From assembly GCA_039000515.1 (NCBI GenBank), contig JBCFYV010000012.1:37070387-37134386 (forward strand): a DNA stretch of 64,000 nt. The letters run 5' to 3'. Below the pieces are notes generated by a model that was given only the letters and a program-made list of their open reading frames with translations, was not told the DNA's origin and did not search any database. The translations under genes and the position numbers were made by a program. The stretch comes from Timema cristinae. Lineage: Eukaryota; Arthropoda; Insecta; Phasmatodea; Timematidae. Positions 43,529-54,294 of the stretch are shown piece after piece. How positions within the stretch are numbered: position 1 is the first letter of the stretch; each line of letters opens with the position of its first letter.

Positions 43529-43760
43529 TATGACACCTTAGCTCAATTGATAGTGTGTTTGTCTACTAATATAAGGGTCCCGGGGTTGATTCATGGCACG
43601 TCTGAAAAATTTATCATTGATGAAATGGGGGTATCCCTTTTCACAGTGATGAATTAATGACCAGGGGGCTGGATGTTGTGTTTGTTCTAGATTTAAGTTA
43701 ATTTATATGTCGTGTGCTTCAGAAAGTGAAGTAAATACCTCCAATAAATGAAAACAATAA
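43529..43760 (+). repeat. SINE-C, full length
   Basis: TGACACCTTAGCTCAATTGA, GTTTGTCTACTAATATAAGG, B box CGGGGTTGATTCATGG, ATTTATCATTGATGAAATGG, CACAGTGATGAATTAATGAC, GGATGTTGTGTTTGTTCTAG and a 3' end GTGTGCTTCAGAAAGTGAAG. This is the longest SINE-C copy. Confidence 0.92.
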
Positions 43761-43764
43761 AAAG

Positions 43765-44255
43765 TATTTTATTAATATTTGAACTTTAGATACACCGAAC
43801 CTAGTACAGTATTTATTTCCAAGGTGAGCCAATCTTGTATACTCTTAAAAAAATGCCTGTTGAGTAAATTACCTTGTTATTATTAGCATTGGTGAAATAA
43901 TTTGTTTAAAATATGGGTTTACTCAAGCGCTTAGTTTGAATTTGTAGTGAATATCTTTTAATTGCAACAACATTTTGTTCCAAATAAAACATTGGGGTTT
44001 GTAGATGCATACAAGTTGAGTTTAGTGCGAACGTAAATGTTAAACTCTGGTCAACGTAGACAAGACTTTACGCTGAAGACGGAAAATGAATCGCAGTAAA
44101 GTTGGTTTTGTTTCTTTTTTCTTGACCTAGTTGGTAAATGAATAGTATTGTTGTTTGGTATGTCCTTGACTAGATCTAGTATAGCCTATAATTTTTTGAT
44201 AGCCAACTCATGTGCACTAAAGCTTGGACAGAACAATGTTTATTTTCGGGCTCCG
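43765..44255. other. Spacer, nothing recognised
   Basis: No domain or repeat recognised. Confidence 0.45.
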
Positions 44256-44256
44256 C

Positions 44257-44475
44257 GTTTATCTACCCTTCCGGACGATCCACATAGTTCCTACAAGTGG
44301 CTCAAGAATAAAACAAGTAAAATTTAGAAGATAATATATATTCGCATTTGCCTTAAAGGGGGATGAGAAAAAAATATATCGGTACACATTGCCAAAACAC
44401 GGAACCTTGACTTTATCGTCATCAGCAAATAACATTAGTTAATACTGACACCTTAGTCCATCTGTGCTGGTAAAT
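44257..44475 (-). repeat. Possible diverged SINE-E
   Basis: Blocks CTACCCTTCCGGACGATCC, ATTCGCATTTGCC and CTTGACTTTATCGTCATCAGC occur in the order of a reverse-complement SINE-E. Identity is low and the head is not clear. Confidence 0.35.
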
Positions 44476-44479
44476 AATG

Positions 44480-45141
44480 TGTGGTTGGTTCTCACTAACT
44501 GTCGCAAGGAAAACACAAGGTGAAACGTAAAAAAAAAGAAGTTTTGCTTCGACGATACTTTTTATTTCCCTTTGCCTCCCTGCCAATTTTTCAGGAATGT
44601 TGTCGAAGCGCCTTCATAACATAGACCTCGTCGGAAAATGTCGATTCTTACCCCGATACAGTTACTAGCGGCTTGTGTCTATCTTCTCCCCGTTCGTTGT
44701 TTGCATGTTTGCGGGGAATGGGGGTATTTAAGTCGATACTGTGTAGAACATGGTATCTTGAGGCAATGTGCTGACTCGATTCTTGTTCCCTCCCCTCCAC
44801 CCCCCTCCCCCTAACTTTGTAACCCCCTTGGCACTCCAAGCCCTGGAGGCTGTCACGTGATAGCCAGATGGGACCTTGTTTCGTCGCACCCCTCGCAGGA
44901 GTAAACAAAGAACTATCTATTTATTTTTTATTGATGTCGTTACAGTAGACTCCTTGAAAGAAACGTTTTATTTTTTAATCTCTAGTGGCAGTAGTATCCA
45001 AGAAAATGAGGGCATTTTCTAGTTGGTCATGGGAAACTATGTTTTTGTCTGTTTCATAAAGGAACATATTTCTTTGAAGTATTTTATTTAAATATTGTTT
45101 CAAAAATCTCGGTTATGTCCTATGTTAATACTAATAATACT
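44480..45141. other. Spacer with C-rich patch
   Basis: A CCCTCCCCTCCACCCCCCTC tract lies near 44787. An 86-codon minus ORF (44648-44908) has no recognised domain. Confidence 0.4.
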
Positions 45142-45181
45142 TAGCACCGCGTCTTACTATCCGCTTGGGCTATACGCTTAA
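45142..45181 (-). repeat. SINE-A 3' tail (interrupted copy)
   Basis: TAGCACCGCGTCTTACTATC and CGCTTGGGCTATACGCTTAA are the reverse complement of the tail. The same copy resumes at 46611 with TAAGTATTACGCTAATGG. Confidence 0.88.
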
Positions 45182-45292
45182 GGGTTCGGCCAGACTGCCA
45201 AGCGTGCGAGCGAGCGAGCGCGCAAGCGACTGGGTGGCCAAACTGGCGAGCGCGCGAGTGAGCGAGCGCGTAATTAGCGGACCCTAGTTAGA

Positions 45293-45583
45293 TTATTATT
45301 AGCACCGCGTCTTACTACCCGTTCGGGTTATACGCACTTACGCTAATGTGTAATGGTAGGGTTATTGTGAGATGAAATGAAGGACCTACAGTTTAACGTG
45401 GAATCCGAACCACGGTGGTGGCCTGGCATTCCCTACATTCACAAGATGTCTTGTCAGAGGTGAAGGAAGGGTTTGGAAATAAGATAAATCTGTGCCGGGA
45501 CCGAGGATTGAACCCCGGCTGCCAGCACAGAAGTCTGACACCTTACCCCTAGACCACTAGGTCATCGCCCCCCCCCCACCCCC
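45293..45583 (-). repeat. SINE-D with perfect 10-bp TSD
   Basis: Full-length minus-strand copy with A box CTAGTGGTCTAGGGGTAAGG, body, tail and a short (TAA)n. CCTAGTTAGA flanks it at 45283-45292 and 45584-45593. A C-run lies at the head end (45568-45582). Confidence 0.94.
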
Positions 45584-45764
45584 TCCTAGTTAGAGAAGAT
45601 GTATCTGTCAAACACACTTAGTACATCTCTGCTCCTCGAAAATTCTTACAGAAAATATTGTGTATTTATAAAAAAGAAAAAAGTAGAAGTGCATCCAATT
45701 AATAAATTGAGAAATGCGTATGGTACTGTACTGAAGTGTTTTAAAATCAGATTTGCCGCACCAG

Positions 45765-45880
45765 TGGCAGAATGGTGCGTTGCACTCGATAACTTTTGAC
45801 TTGGAGGCAAAGGTTCGAATCTTGGCTCAGTGAACTGAAGGTGATTTTTAAAACTTATTTATTGTTGTGGTTTTTTCATA
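45765..45880 (+). repeat. tRNA-like SINE fragment
   Basis: CCAGTGGCAGAATGGTGCG, then AAAGGTTCGAATCTTGGC (B box) and AACTGAAGGTGATTTTT. It is related to the weak fragment at 118-200. Confidence 0.5.
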
Positions 45881-46007
45881 CTCTCTCCAAACTAATGGTG
45901 ATTCTTATTTGTAAAGGCCTACTTTGATTATAATATTGAAGTATTTTAACATATCGGGTTTACATATATACATTATATTATTTATGGTCTTACCAATTAA
46001 ATTAGGC

Positions 46008-46012
<5 letters not shown>

Positions 46013-46045
<33 letters not shown>

Positions 46046-46311
46046 GCACCGCATCTTACTTCCCGTTCGGGTTATATGCACTTACGCTAATGTGTAATGG
46101 TAGGGTGATTGTGAGATGAAATGAAGGACCTACAGTTTAACGTGGAATCCGAACCACGGTGGAGGCCTGGCTTTCCCCACATTCACAAGATGTCTTGCCA
46201 GAGGTGAAGGAAGGGTTTGTCAATCAGATAAATCTGTGCCGGGACCGAGGACTGAGCCCCGGCCGCCAGCACAGAAGTCTGACACCTTACCCCTAGACCG
46301 CCAGGTCACAG
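46013..46311 (-). repeat. SINE-D with 8-bp TSD
   Basis: Full-length minus-strand copy with a long (TAA)n run. GGCCATTA flanks it at 46005-46012 and 46312-46319. It is highly similar to the copy at 45293. Confidence 0.93.
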
Positions 46312-46453
46312 GGCCATTAATAGCAAGTGTGTTAAACCTATCACTGATAGAAAAAAGTCAAATATCATGTCAAAATGAGAAGTTTCCCCAGCACTCAATG
46401 AACCAACATACAATAATATTGCCTAGCGCCTGTAAACTAGACTGTACCGGGTC

Positions 46454-46507
46454 GAGCGCGCGCGCTTGAAAAATAGAACCAGTTCTATCTTTCAAGCGCG
46501 CGCGCTC
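46454..46507. other. Near-perfect hairpin, 26-bp arms, 2-base loop
   Basis: Arms GAGCGCGCGCGCTTGAAA.ATAGAAC pair with one mismatch around a CA loop. The flanking GTCGCTCGCTCGCTCGCTC repeats belong to the host Harbinger-like element. Confidence 0.93.
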
Positions 46508-46610
46508 AGTCGCTCGCTCGCTCGCTCGCTCCAGTGTGGCCACCCCCCATTACAACCAATGTGTTCTATTTTATATTTTAGTCGCTCGCGCGCTCAGTCT
46601 GGCCGTACCC

Positions 46611-46785
46611 TAAGTATTACGCTAATGGGATAGGAATTGGGAATTTTGAATATAGTGAAAGTGAACCCGCATTTGCGTGGAAAGAAAGTTGGAAACCATT
46701 TAGGACCCCCACCCCCTAGTTCACCCGAGTGAGTTAAGCACATCGATCTTCCCGTTCTCTGCAGTCTAGCTTAACACTGTAATGA
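46611..46785 (-). repeat. SINE-A 5' part (interrupted copy)
   Basis: TAAGTATTACGCTAATGGGA, GTGAACCCGCATTTGCGTGG, then a decayed B-box region ending near TCTGCAGTCTAGCTTAACAC. Confidence 0.82.
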
Positions 46786-46789
46786 TATT

Positions 46790-47525
46790 GGTTTGGATCA
46801 CTCTAAAATATATAAAATGTCATGGATGAAGGTAATTTTTCTTTAAAGTAACACATGTAGAGTATTCTTTTATGATTCATCCATGAAGAAACACGCGCTT
46901 TTTAGAAATTGTGAAAAGGATTTTACCATTAAAATATATTTTTTATACCATTTTTCCCGTTAAAGGAACAACTCCGCAGTATTTGGCAAAGACACCACTT
47001 CTCTATACCAATAAGAAGCTAGCCTTCACAACACCTGTCGCCTGTCCTCTTTATATTAGTTAGTTTTTACACTGTTGACGAAGGGAGCAAGAGGCAAGGG
47101 GTATGTCATATATAAGCCGTTTGTGCGTATGATTAATGGCAGCCACACACAGCCACACGCACGCTCACACAAGCAACACACTTAGGGACTCACAAATGCA
47201 CTAGCACTGGCTCTCGCAGTCTAAAAGAGTATACACTAATTTACATTAATATCACAAGTGTGCATTGATATAAAGCATTTAATTGGAGTATGTATAAGTA
47301 ATTAACAGATGTCATTTGAATAAACCGTGTGTGAATCAACAGCCATCAATAGTTCTCTTTTTTACATTTATTAATTATACCGATTTAATTAGTGCTTGAC
47401 CACGGAGCAATTAACAGCTGGTTAAATGGTATCTTTTCCGTACAGTTATGATAGGCGCTCGACCACGGAGGTATAGACAACCTAAATATCATCACAGCAT
47501 TATTATATCTGGAATTAAACCATAG
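46790..47525. other. Spacer, nothing recognised
   Basis: A short imperfect duplication CTTGACCACGGAG (47396) and CTCGACCACGGAG (47458) is present. No gene seen. Confidence 0.45.
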
Positions 47526-47526
47526 T

Positions 47527-47575
47527 GTTTCAACACGAAACTAGCGTGTTAGCTAACAACGCCACCGAGGTGGGT
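47527..47575 (-). repeat. SINE-A head fragment
   Basis: Minus-strand ACCCACCTCGGTGGCGTTGT, TAGCTAACACGCTAGTTTCG is the SINE-A head. The rest is absent. Confidence 0.8.
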
Positions 47576-47864
47576 TATGTGTCCTATGTCGTTTCATTTT
47601 GGAATCTGCATTTAGTTAATAATTACCTATTGTAATGGACATATTTTGAAGTCGTAAAAGCCCAGGTTATTCTTTCCTATCTACATTTTGCTCGTAAATT
47701 TTGAATTTTTACGTCAAGGTATTCTTTTTTTTAAATTTTAGGACCGCCATATTTATCCATCATTAAAGTTAGAAAAGGGTGAGGAGAGATTTCTCTCCTC
47801 CATCTTTAAGCATTAATGGTGACAATTCTCCTGTCGATGATCGTTCTAAAACGTTAGGCTTTCA

Positions 47865-47999
47865 ATAGGCTTAATTGTCGGTGGTCGGGAGATTGAGGTT
47901 TGAATCCCGGTCAGGTATACTTATGGTTCCCCCTTACTAATTTTCTAATTATACTCCACGTAAATGGAGGCACAATTCCTCTAAAAACTCTATCGTCCT
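47865..47999 (+). repeat. SINE-B/E, truncated at both ends
   Basis: GGTCGGGAGATTGAGGTTTG, AATCCCGGTCAGGTATAC, CTCCACGTAAATGGAGGCAC and TTCCTCTAAAAACTC. It is directly followed by another SINE head at 48005. Confidence 0.7.
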
Positions 48000-48004
48000 A
48001 ATCG

Positions 48005-48225
48005 CATCGGTGGGCATGCGGGCTAGACATCAAGATCTACTAATATAGCTTACTGGTAGGGTGGAAGTGTAGCTTTGAATCCCGGCCGGGTGTACTGAAG
48101 AGGGATTTTTGTAAAGGTTTTCCCACTCCCTCCCCGCAAATGCAAGTACATTTGATCTAAATTCTGCTATCCTTAACCCTACCCCATTGCTAGAGCCCCG
48201 TAAAAATGGTGAGATGCGATAAAGC
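48005..48225 (+). repeat. SINE-E, nearly full length
   Basis: CATCGGTGGGCATGCGGGCT, AGCTTACTGGTAGGGTGGA, B box GCTTTGAATCCCGGCC, GTGTACTGAAG, CCCCGCAAATGCAAGTACA, tail GGTGAGATGCGATAAAG. Confidence 0.82.
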
Positions 48226-48229
48226 GAAA

Positions 48230-49486
48230 AGTGATTAGTATTTTGTTGAAGTGTAAGCTAACTTTAGTCTACAAAGTTATGCAGACAAACTTGACAAATA
48301 ATTTTAAATTAAATATATAATGTCTCAATAATAAATTTTAATTTGGTTTACATTGTCTCAATTAATATATAAATAATTCTTAAACACCTCAGATAACATG
48401 TCATTTTTAATGAACACGAAATAATATCAAAAAGTTAGATTTAAAAAACGAAATTTAACTAAAAATAAAACAATTTTTACGGGCATATAAATGGGTAGAG
48501 AGACGTAAAAGCACAAACGTGTGGGGAAGATTATTCAATTCATGTTAAATATTTATTCAGCTCTCTTGGGAGATGTACGGTTATTCACCTGACAGTCTCC
48601 ACTGACGTGCAGTATTTTGTCCCACGTATGACATAAACATCAGTAAAACTGAATTCCTGTCTAAAGACCGGGAAATGGTGTACTAACCACTATTGCATCA
48701 TCCCAAAGACAATTCCATCGAAAACAAAGAGAGCTTCCTGTTTGAGCACTGGAGGGAAATCGACCGTTTGCAATCACAGCGAGACAAAGACGACGTAACA
48801 TTGGTTTTCACGTCTCCGCGTTAATGTATGTTATTACTCTACTTAGTATCTGTAGAAAGAAAAAGACTTGAAAACAATTCAAAGATAAATTAATGGTATT
48901 TCCCTAAGGCAAGGCACGTCTGGCTATTCTCACATTGCGGTTTTTCTTTCTATTTCTCGCGAATGCTTGTGAAACTCCAATATCGGCCAATTTTATCTTA
49001 AATAATAAACTGCCTTAAACTATGAGGGAACATTGATGAATGGCTCAAGGGTCCTGGGTTCTATTTTCGTTTCCTGGGGTCATTTTTCTAATTTACAACT
49101 ATGGCAAGAAACTGATAAAAATGGGGTTTAACGATTTTTTATCAAATAAATTATGCGGGCATGGGTAGGTGACTAAGAAATACAATATAAGGTTAGTATT
49201 TAATTTTTAAATATTCGAAAAAATCTATTGCAAGTAACACCATCTCAAACGTGATATTTTTAAGGGTATTTATTTAAAATTCTTAAGATTATGAAGTACT
49301 ATATAAAGGAAAGGGTTTGCATCCGTCCAGTACTGCGGATCTGGCGCCTTTGTAGATACACCTGTGGGGGTTTGACTAGAGGTGTGAGAAGGAGAATTTT
49401 CAATTATTTCTGTAGCATAATTTTAATTGATGTAATGAATAATAATAATAATAATATAACAGTAAAAATAATTAGTGGTAGTGATG
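48230..49486. other. Spacer, nothing recognised
   Basis: AT-rich. (AAT)n of about 6 units near 49438. No gene seen. Confidence 0.45.
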
Positions 49487-49499
49487 GTAGTAAAGAAAC

Positions 49500-49700
49500 G
49501 CCTGATGACAGGGAGATTGGAGTTTGATCCCGGTCGGGTGTACTGAGGGTGGTTTTTTTCCTAAATGGCTTTACACACTCACTACACGCAAATGTGGGTT
49601 CAATTCCTCTAAATTCAAGCTTCCTCATACCTAACACATAGCGTAATTAGTACATAGGCGTATAACCCGAACGGTTAGTAAGACGCGGTGCTAAAAAAAA
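49500..49700 (+). repeat. SINE-B, 5'-truncated with perfect 13-bp TSD
   Basis: It starts inside the tRNA-like head (GCCTGATGACAGGGAGATTG), so the A box is missing. B box GTTTGATCCCGGTCGG, body and tail ACCCGAACGGTTAGTAAGAC are well preserved. GTAGTAAAGAAAC flanks it exactly at 49487-49499 and 49701-49713. Confidence 0.95.
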
Positions 49701-49714
49701 GTAGTAAAGAAACA

Positions 49715-50554
49715 AATTAATGCGAGTCTTTGTAGATCCTTTATGTTACTTCAATTTTGTGTCATCAATAAGTTAACTAAAATTATTTTAAGGTTTACTT
49801 GAAATTTATCTCCCCCCTCCCCCTATTCCCCGTGCTCACTATCTAACCCTCACCTACCCAGTCCCCCTTCCCTCTTTGTATAACCCACTCGTCTCTTAAC
49901 ACACTATATTTTGAAGTATAATAGGCTCTAAGCGTCACTTCTACAATTTAACCCTCCACCACAAGCCGCTATTGTAGAAAATTTTCATCTCTAGGTTGTC
50001 TTTGAGCTTGGAATTCTTTTCAAAGCCTTTTAAAAGTTTTTTTTGAAAAATATCAGAACTCCTTAAGTCAATAATTAAATTTGTTCATGAGTTTTTTTTT
50101 ATGTGTACGCTTTTGATCTCAGCGGCACTATAGTCCATTCGCGATGACTTTGGCCTTTTCAAACATCTGCAGATCCTTCCGCACCTCGGATGTCATATTA
50201 CTTTCTATAAGTGATGTAACATGACAACAAAGTACACAGTTTTGTACGCTAGATTTTTGGAAAGGGATATTTGTTTTGTATATATTCGGCACACTATATT
50301 TAGTAAGATCTTTTTAGTTAATATACACAATATTGTTCCATCACGTCTTAATAAGTTTGACCTCGCAGCTATTCCGCATTTACGGGTGTGGCATCTGTAC
50401 AAGATTTTGTAGCAAATAACCCTTATAAAATATAAAAATACAATTTCATTATGAAGAGTTTATTTGCAGCGTGAACCTCAATTTTTTCTTTTTATTATGT
50501 CCCTTTTGACATTACAAAATGAAATATTTAAACCTAACCTTAAAGACTTTTAAT
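49715..50554. other. Spacer with C-rich patch
   Basis: A CTCCCCCCTCCCCCTATTCC tract near 49810. Overlapping 60-65-codon ORFs on both strands at 50205-50412 have no recognised domain. Confidence 0.4.
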
Positions 50555-52320
50555 GTTTGTTACGGGTGTGACAAATTTTAGTCATCTTGCAAGTATGTTT
50601 AGTTTTTTCAATGCCTCTGTGATGTGCATTAAACTAATAGTAATTTATTTTGAAAAATGGAAATGAGCTTGACATTACAACATAAATTGTATCAGTTAAA
50701 AATTGTTATATACTGTTACGGGTGTGACAGTGCAAATACATGTTTGACTTACATTTACAATAATAACTAAGTTTTAGTGAAAAGTTTTTTGTTGTATAGA
50801 AAGAGTAGTATTAAAACCATATATCCCATTAATATATAATATATAAACACAATTAAAATAATTAAATAGGCCTGACTATAATGTATGCACAGAGATAAAG
50901 GAAACATCTTTTTCATTCATTTTAAATAAACGTTTGCTATGACACTTATTTAAAGATATAACTTTAATTTCTTCATCTTCTTCAAGTTCATTTTAGCAAA
51001 CATCATTATATTCATGCATGTTATCCTTATTCCCTAAGAATTGTACCAAAATATATATTCCTATTTTCAAGTCTGCACTGCTTGGTGTAGCAGAGTTTTG
51101 GGGTAAATATTTCTTCTCTTTCTCTTTAACTTCAACAAGTTCTTCATCAGACGAGTCTTTCTAGATATCATCTTATCGAAAGGTCTTGGTATTTTATCCA
51201 AAGACATAACATTATTGTGTATTGGATTTGAAAGCACGGCCAACAAGGTGACGGTTTATATCTGATTTGATTGTAATCCTGGTATGCTATTAGTTAACAA
51301 TTCTTTGTCCACTAATATATCGTCACTGATTACACATAATATTATCACTCCATGAACAACTTTGGATGCCCAATCAAAAAACTGCGTTACATTATTTACA
51401 ATAATACGATTGGACCTAACTTAGTTTCAAACTTTTCTCTTGACCGTCCCTCCAACCCCATCGACAGAATCTTTTCCATGAGATGTGGTGAAAAAACACA
51501 AATTTTAGTGAGTATACTTCTTTTTAGATTGTCCAGCACAGTCATCAGAGTAAATAAAAACTTTTTTGTTTGCTCGAGCTAGTCTATCAAACATTGTAAT
51601 ATTTTTTTTCGTGAGTGTGTAAACTGAGAATTTATTGGGTGCAATATGTAATCACTAATAATTATTGCAAATGCGCTCACACCTTGCTACTCAGCCAAGC
51701 ACAGCATCTAAAAATGGGGATTTTTTCATGGCTCATGTGCGCACTTTGTATTTCATCTTGTTAACAATTTTAACAGTGATCTAAAGCTAGTCACATAAGT
51801 TAAATTACGGTGTCTTACACCTTAAATGGCACTTCCATCAAGGATCATACAACCCCAATGAAATTACCACCCTTGTCACAACTAGGACATTAACTGAATC
51901 CTAAAATTTCAGTGAAAGACAGATTTCCCCCCTTGATACTGGTTTCTGTCAATACGTTTTAATTTTAAGCAATGTGTGCCTCCTAGGTAGACATATATTA
52001 TGCCTATCTATTTAGCATACTTAAAAACTGTGCATTCATAGCTAAACCTAGGTTAGACACACTTTTTGTCTAAGAAATATGTTTATCACAGACCTACATA
52101 CATAGCACACTGTCGCACCTATACAATGTGTTATACAGGTGTGACAGATTTTAGATCGTGTTTATTTCCTTCATGAATTAAGTTAAACATAAATTTAACC
52201 ATTGACCTTGATAAAATTCACTCTAATCTCACTTCTGGAAAATAAAAATAAATTCTGATCCTTATTTAAGCTTAGAAGTAAACTTAAGTGTACGTTTTGT
52301 CACTGGTGTGACATTGAGAT
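50555..52320. repeat. Region with recurrent GGTGTGACA motifs
   Basis: TTACGGGTGTGACAAATTTT (about 50560), TTACGGGTGTGACAGTGCAA (about 50717), ATACAGGTGTGACAGATTTT (about 52133) and CACTGGTGTGACATTGAG (about 52301) recur in one orientation. An inverted TGTCGCACCTATAC lies at about 52110. They flank the coding relic at 50885-51600 and may be part of its element. Confidence 0.5.
50885..51600 (-). pseudogene. Relic of an uncharacterised invertebrate protein family
   Basis: On the minus strand, with frame changes, the translation runs KVFIYSDDCAGQSKKKYTH, then CFFTTSHGKDSVDGVGGTV with KRK following, and VTQFFDWASKVVHGV. About 350 bp further it gives QFLGNKDNMHEYNDVC, ELEEDEEIKV and KDVSFISV. From memory this order matches a family of unnamed invertebrate proteins with a 'SDG..AQFKN ... 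FF.TSHGK...DG.GGTVKR' core and a C-terminal 'F.V.Y....YVG.I......V.F....F.....D...I' segment. I do not know its function. The gene is broken by several stops and shifts and has no recognisable N-terminus. Confidence 0.6.
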
Positions 52321-52620
52321 ATGAGCTCATTATCACCTCTATTAATCTGAAGTTGACATACCTGAAAACAATATCTCTCCGAATTTTGCAAGTTCATTGA
52401 TGTATATTCACTTGACTGACTTTAAAAACTGTGTACCCAAAAAAGGAGGGAAATGTCAGTATCACCAACAAAACAAAAAAAAACAAAAAAATCACAGCAA
52501 AATTAGTGTCTTGTACACCATAGCATTTCAAAACACAGATAAACAAAAAATTAGATTTAAAACAAAACTAATTTTTAAAAGAGTAGTAAAATATCGCCCC
52601 TTGCCTAACTAAAAATTAAT
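51605..52620. other. Spacer downstream of the relic
   Basis: Apart from the GGTGTGACA motifs noted above, nothing is recognised. It may hold the decayed 5' part of the same element. Confidence 0.4.
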
Positions 52621-52626
52621 ATCCAA

Positions 52627-52893
52627 GTTAGGTGACAGACTTCTGTGTTGGGGGTCCGGGGTTCAATCCTCGGTCCCGGCAAAGATTTATCTGATTACCA
52701 AACCCTTCCTTCACCTTTGACAAGAAGTGTATTAAACACAACTTGAAAATGTGTGGAATTCCAGGCCCCCACCGTGGTTCGGATTCTACGTTAAACTGTA
52801 AGTCCTTCATTTCATCTCACAATCACTCTACCATTACACATTAGCGTAAGTGCGTACAACCCGAACGGGTAGTAGGACGCGGTGCTAGTAATA
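52627..52893 (+). repeat. SINE-D, 5'-shortened
   Basis: It starts TAGGTGACAGACTTCTG, so the A box is lost. B box GGGGTTCAATCCTCGG, body and tail ACCCGAACGGGTAGTAGGAC and GCGGTGCTAGTAATAA are present. Confidence 0.9.
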
Positions 52894-52952
52894 ATTTCAA
52901 GTTATTTTTTATAAACTAAGAAATGACATACACAAGCTCACTTTTATTCGGA

Positions 52953-53360
52953 ATGGCTCCCCGGTGGTCTGATGGGTAAAATACTCGCCTCAGGACCCAA
53001 TATTCGTTGGTTCAAACTCAACCGAGGTGCGCTGATTTACCTTGAGAGATAAAGATACTTAGCTTAACTCCCTTTGTAAGGGAAGCAAAACCGTTTGTCT
53101 CATGTCTATTGTAGCATGTAAAAGAACCATGGAAGGTATGTGGAAATACATTTCCGGCAAAATTGTTATGTTTTACTCATTCGCGCTTAGAATATCAGTT
53201 CAGAAGGCAACGGGAAACCACAGCACTTTCTGAACTTCCCTAGTGCATATACTATCTACCAGATGGCACGGGCAGCACTAACCAGTTGAAAGGCTGAGTA
53301 CCTGTCCAGATCCAGATGGACGAGAAGTGCATCAACTAACCTTCAGGTGATTGATTCATC
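52953..53360 (+). repeat. SINE-F, longest copy
   Basis: Head GGCTCCCCGGTGGTCTGATG (A box), B box TTGGTTCAAACTCAACC, then a long body with GAACCATGGAAGGTATGTGG, GGCAACGGGAAACCACAGC and CCAGATGGCACGGGCAGC. It shares no tail with A, B, D or E, so it is an independent family. Confidence 0.75.
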
Positions 53361-53381
53361 ACTCAAGCACCATCTTGTTAT

Positions 53382-53596
53382 TGATACGGGCTATACGCAC
53401 TCTATTGATATAAGGATAAGTAAGGCAGAATTTAAAGAAAAAAACTCGTATTTGCGTTTAGATAGAGTTGGAAAACCATTTTAGAAAAACAATCGTCATT
53501 ATATTCGGTTGGGATTCGAAACTCTTATCTTCCCGTCACGGGCAAACCAGACTAGAAGAGTCCAGCATTTAGTACGCATGCCCACCGATGTCACAT
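53382..53596 (-). repeat. SINE-E
   Basis: Minus-strand CATCGGTGGGCATGCGTACT, TCTAGTCTGGTTTGCCCGTG, B box GTTTCGAATCCCAACC, and body to GCGTATAGCCCGTATC. Confidence 0.78.
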
Positions 53597-53660
53597 ATAT
53601 AGTAATAAGTGCCAAACATTACAAAATACTGACAAACTTTTGTTATATTTATCTCAGATC

Positions 53661-53760
53661 NNNNNNNNNNNNNNNNNNNNNNNNNNNNNNNNNNNNNNNN
53701 NNNNNNNNNNNNNNNNNNNNNNNNNNNNNNNNNNNNNNNNNNNNNNNNNNNNNNNNNNNN
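53661..53760. other. Assembly gap, 100 N
   Basis: Exactly 100 N, a placeholder gap of unknown true length. Confidence 0.97.
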
Positions 53761-53844
53761 TATCATAATTGACACACTATCAAACAAATACAGCGTTACC
53801 AACCACACATCTGATAAACAATCTGCATCTCATCAGGGGTAAAG

Positions 53845-54072
53845 CGAACTAAACGTCAAGCTCTTCCAGTCCACTTTCCTGGTGACATATTTTGAGGTTC
53901 GAATCCCAGCAGGGTGTACTGAAATCACGTTTTTTTTCATTCCTACCATCTTACTGTAACTTTTTTATCCACAGCCTCTTAATATTCTTGACATTTATTC
54001 CGCGTGCCCATCGATGTATCAGTCTAATTAAACGCGGACAGTCCGGACGGGTGGTAAGATGCGGTGCAATAA
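53845..54072 (+). repeat. SINE-E, diverged
   Basis: Decayed head (CCAGTCCACTTTCCTGGTGA), B box GAGGTTCGAATCCCAGCAGG, GTGTACTGAAATCACG, tail GTCCGGACGGGTGGTAAGAT then GCGGTGCAATAAT. Confidence 0.8.
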
Positions 54073-54294
54073 TTATATATTAGCTATGTTTGGCTCTCAA
54101 CGATAGATAATCCACCTCAAGCTCACGTATAAAAATAGGCGTATAAGTTATATATTGGCGAAATGCTACTATTTTAAATTTGTCTACCTCACGAAGCTGA
54201 CAAGAATGGTTGAGTTGTGAGGGCTGCTTATCACAGGGCTTGACAAGCAATTAGTCTCCTAGAGCGTTCCAAACTGTCAATTAATATTGTTACC

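Larger units (their letters stand above)
45182..46610. mobile_element. Harbinger-like TIR element with TAA duplication, in SINE-A
   Basis: Left end GGGTTCGGCCAGACTGCCAA; right end, reverse-complemented, GGGTACGGCCAGACTGAGCG. TAA flanks both sides (45179-45181 and 46611-46613), and removing the element plus one TAA rebuilds the SINE-A sequence CGCTTAAGTATTACGC. Sub-terminal regions are full of GCGAGCGAGC repeats. It has no transposase and carries two SINE-D copies (45293-45583, 46013-46311) and a tRNA-like fragment. Without the SINE-Ds it would be about 0.8 kb, a MITE. Confidence 0.85.

Noticed and set aside
51352..51582. 76-codon plus-strand ORF
   Set aside because: It is the antisense shadow of the minus-strand HGK..GGTVKR relic.
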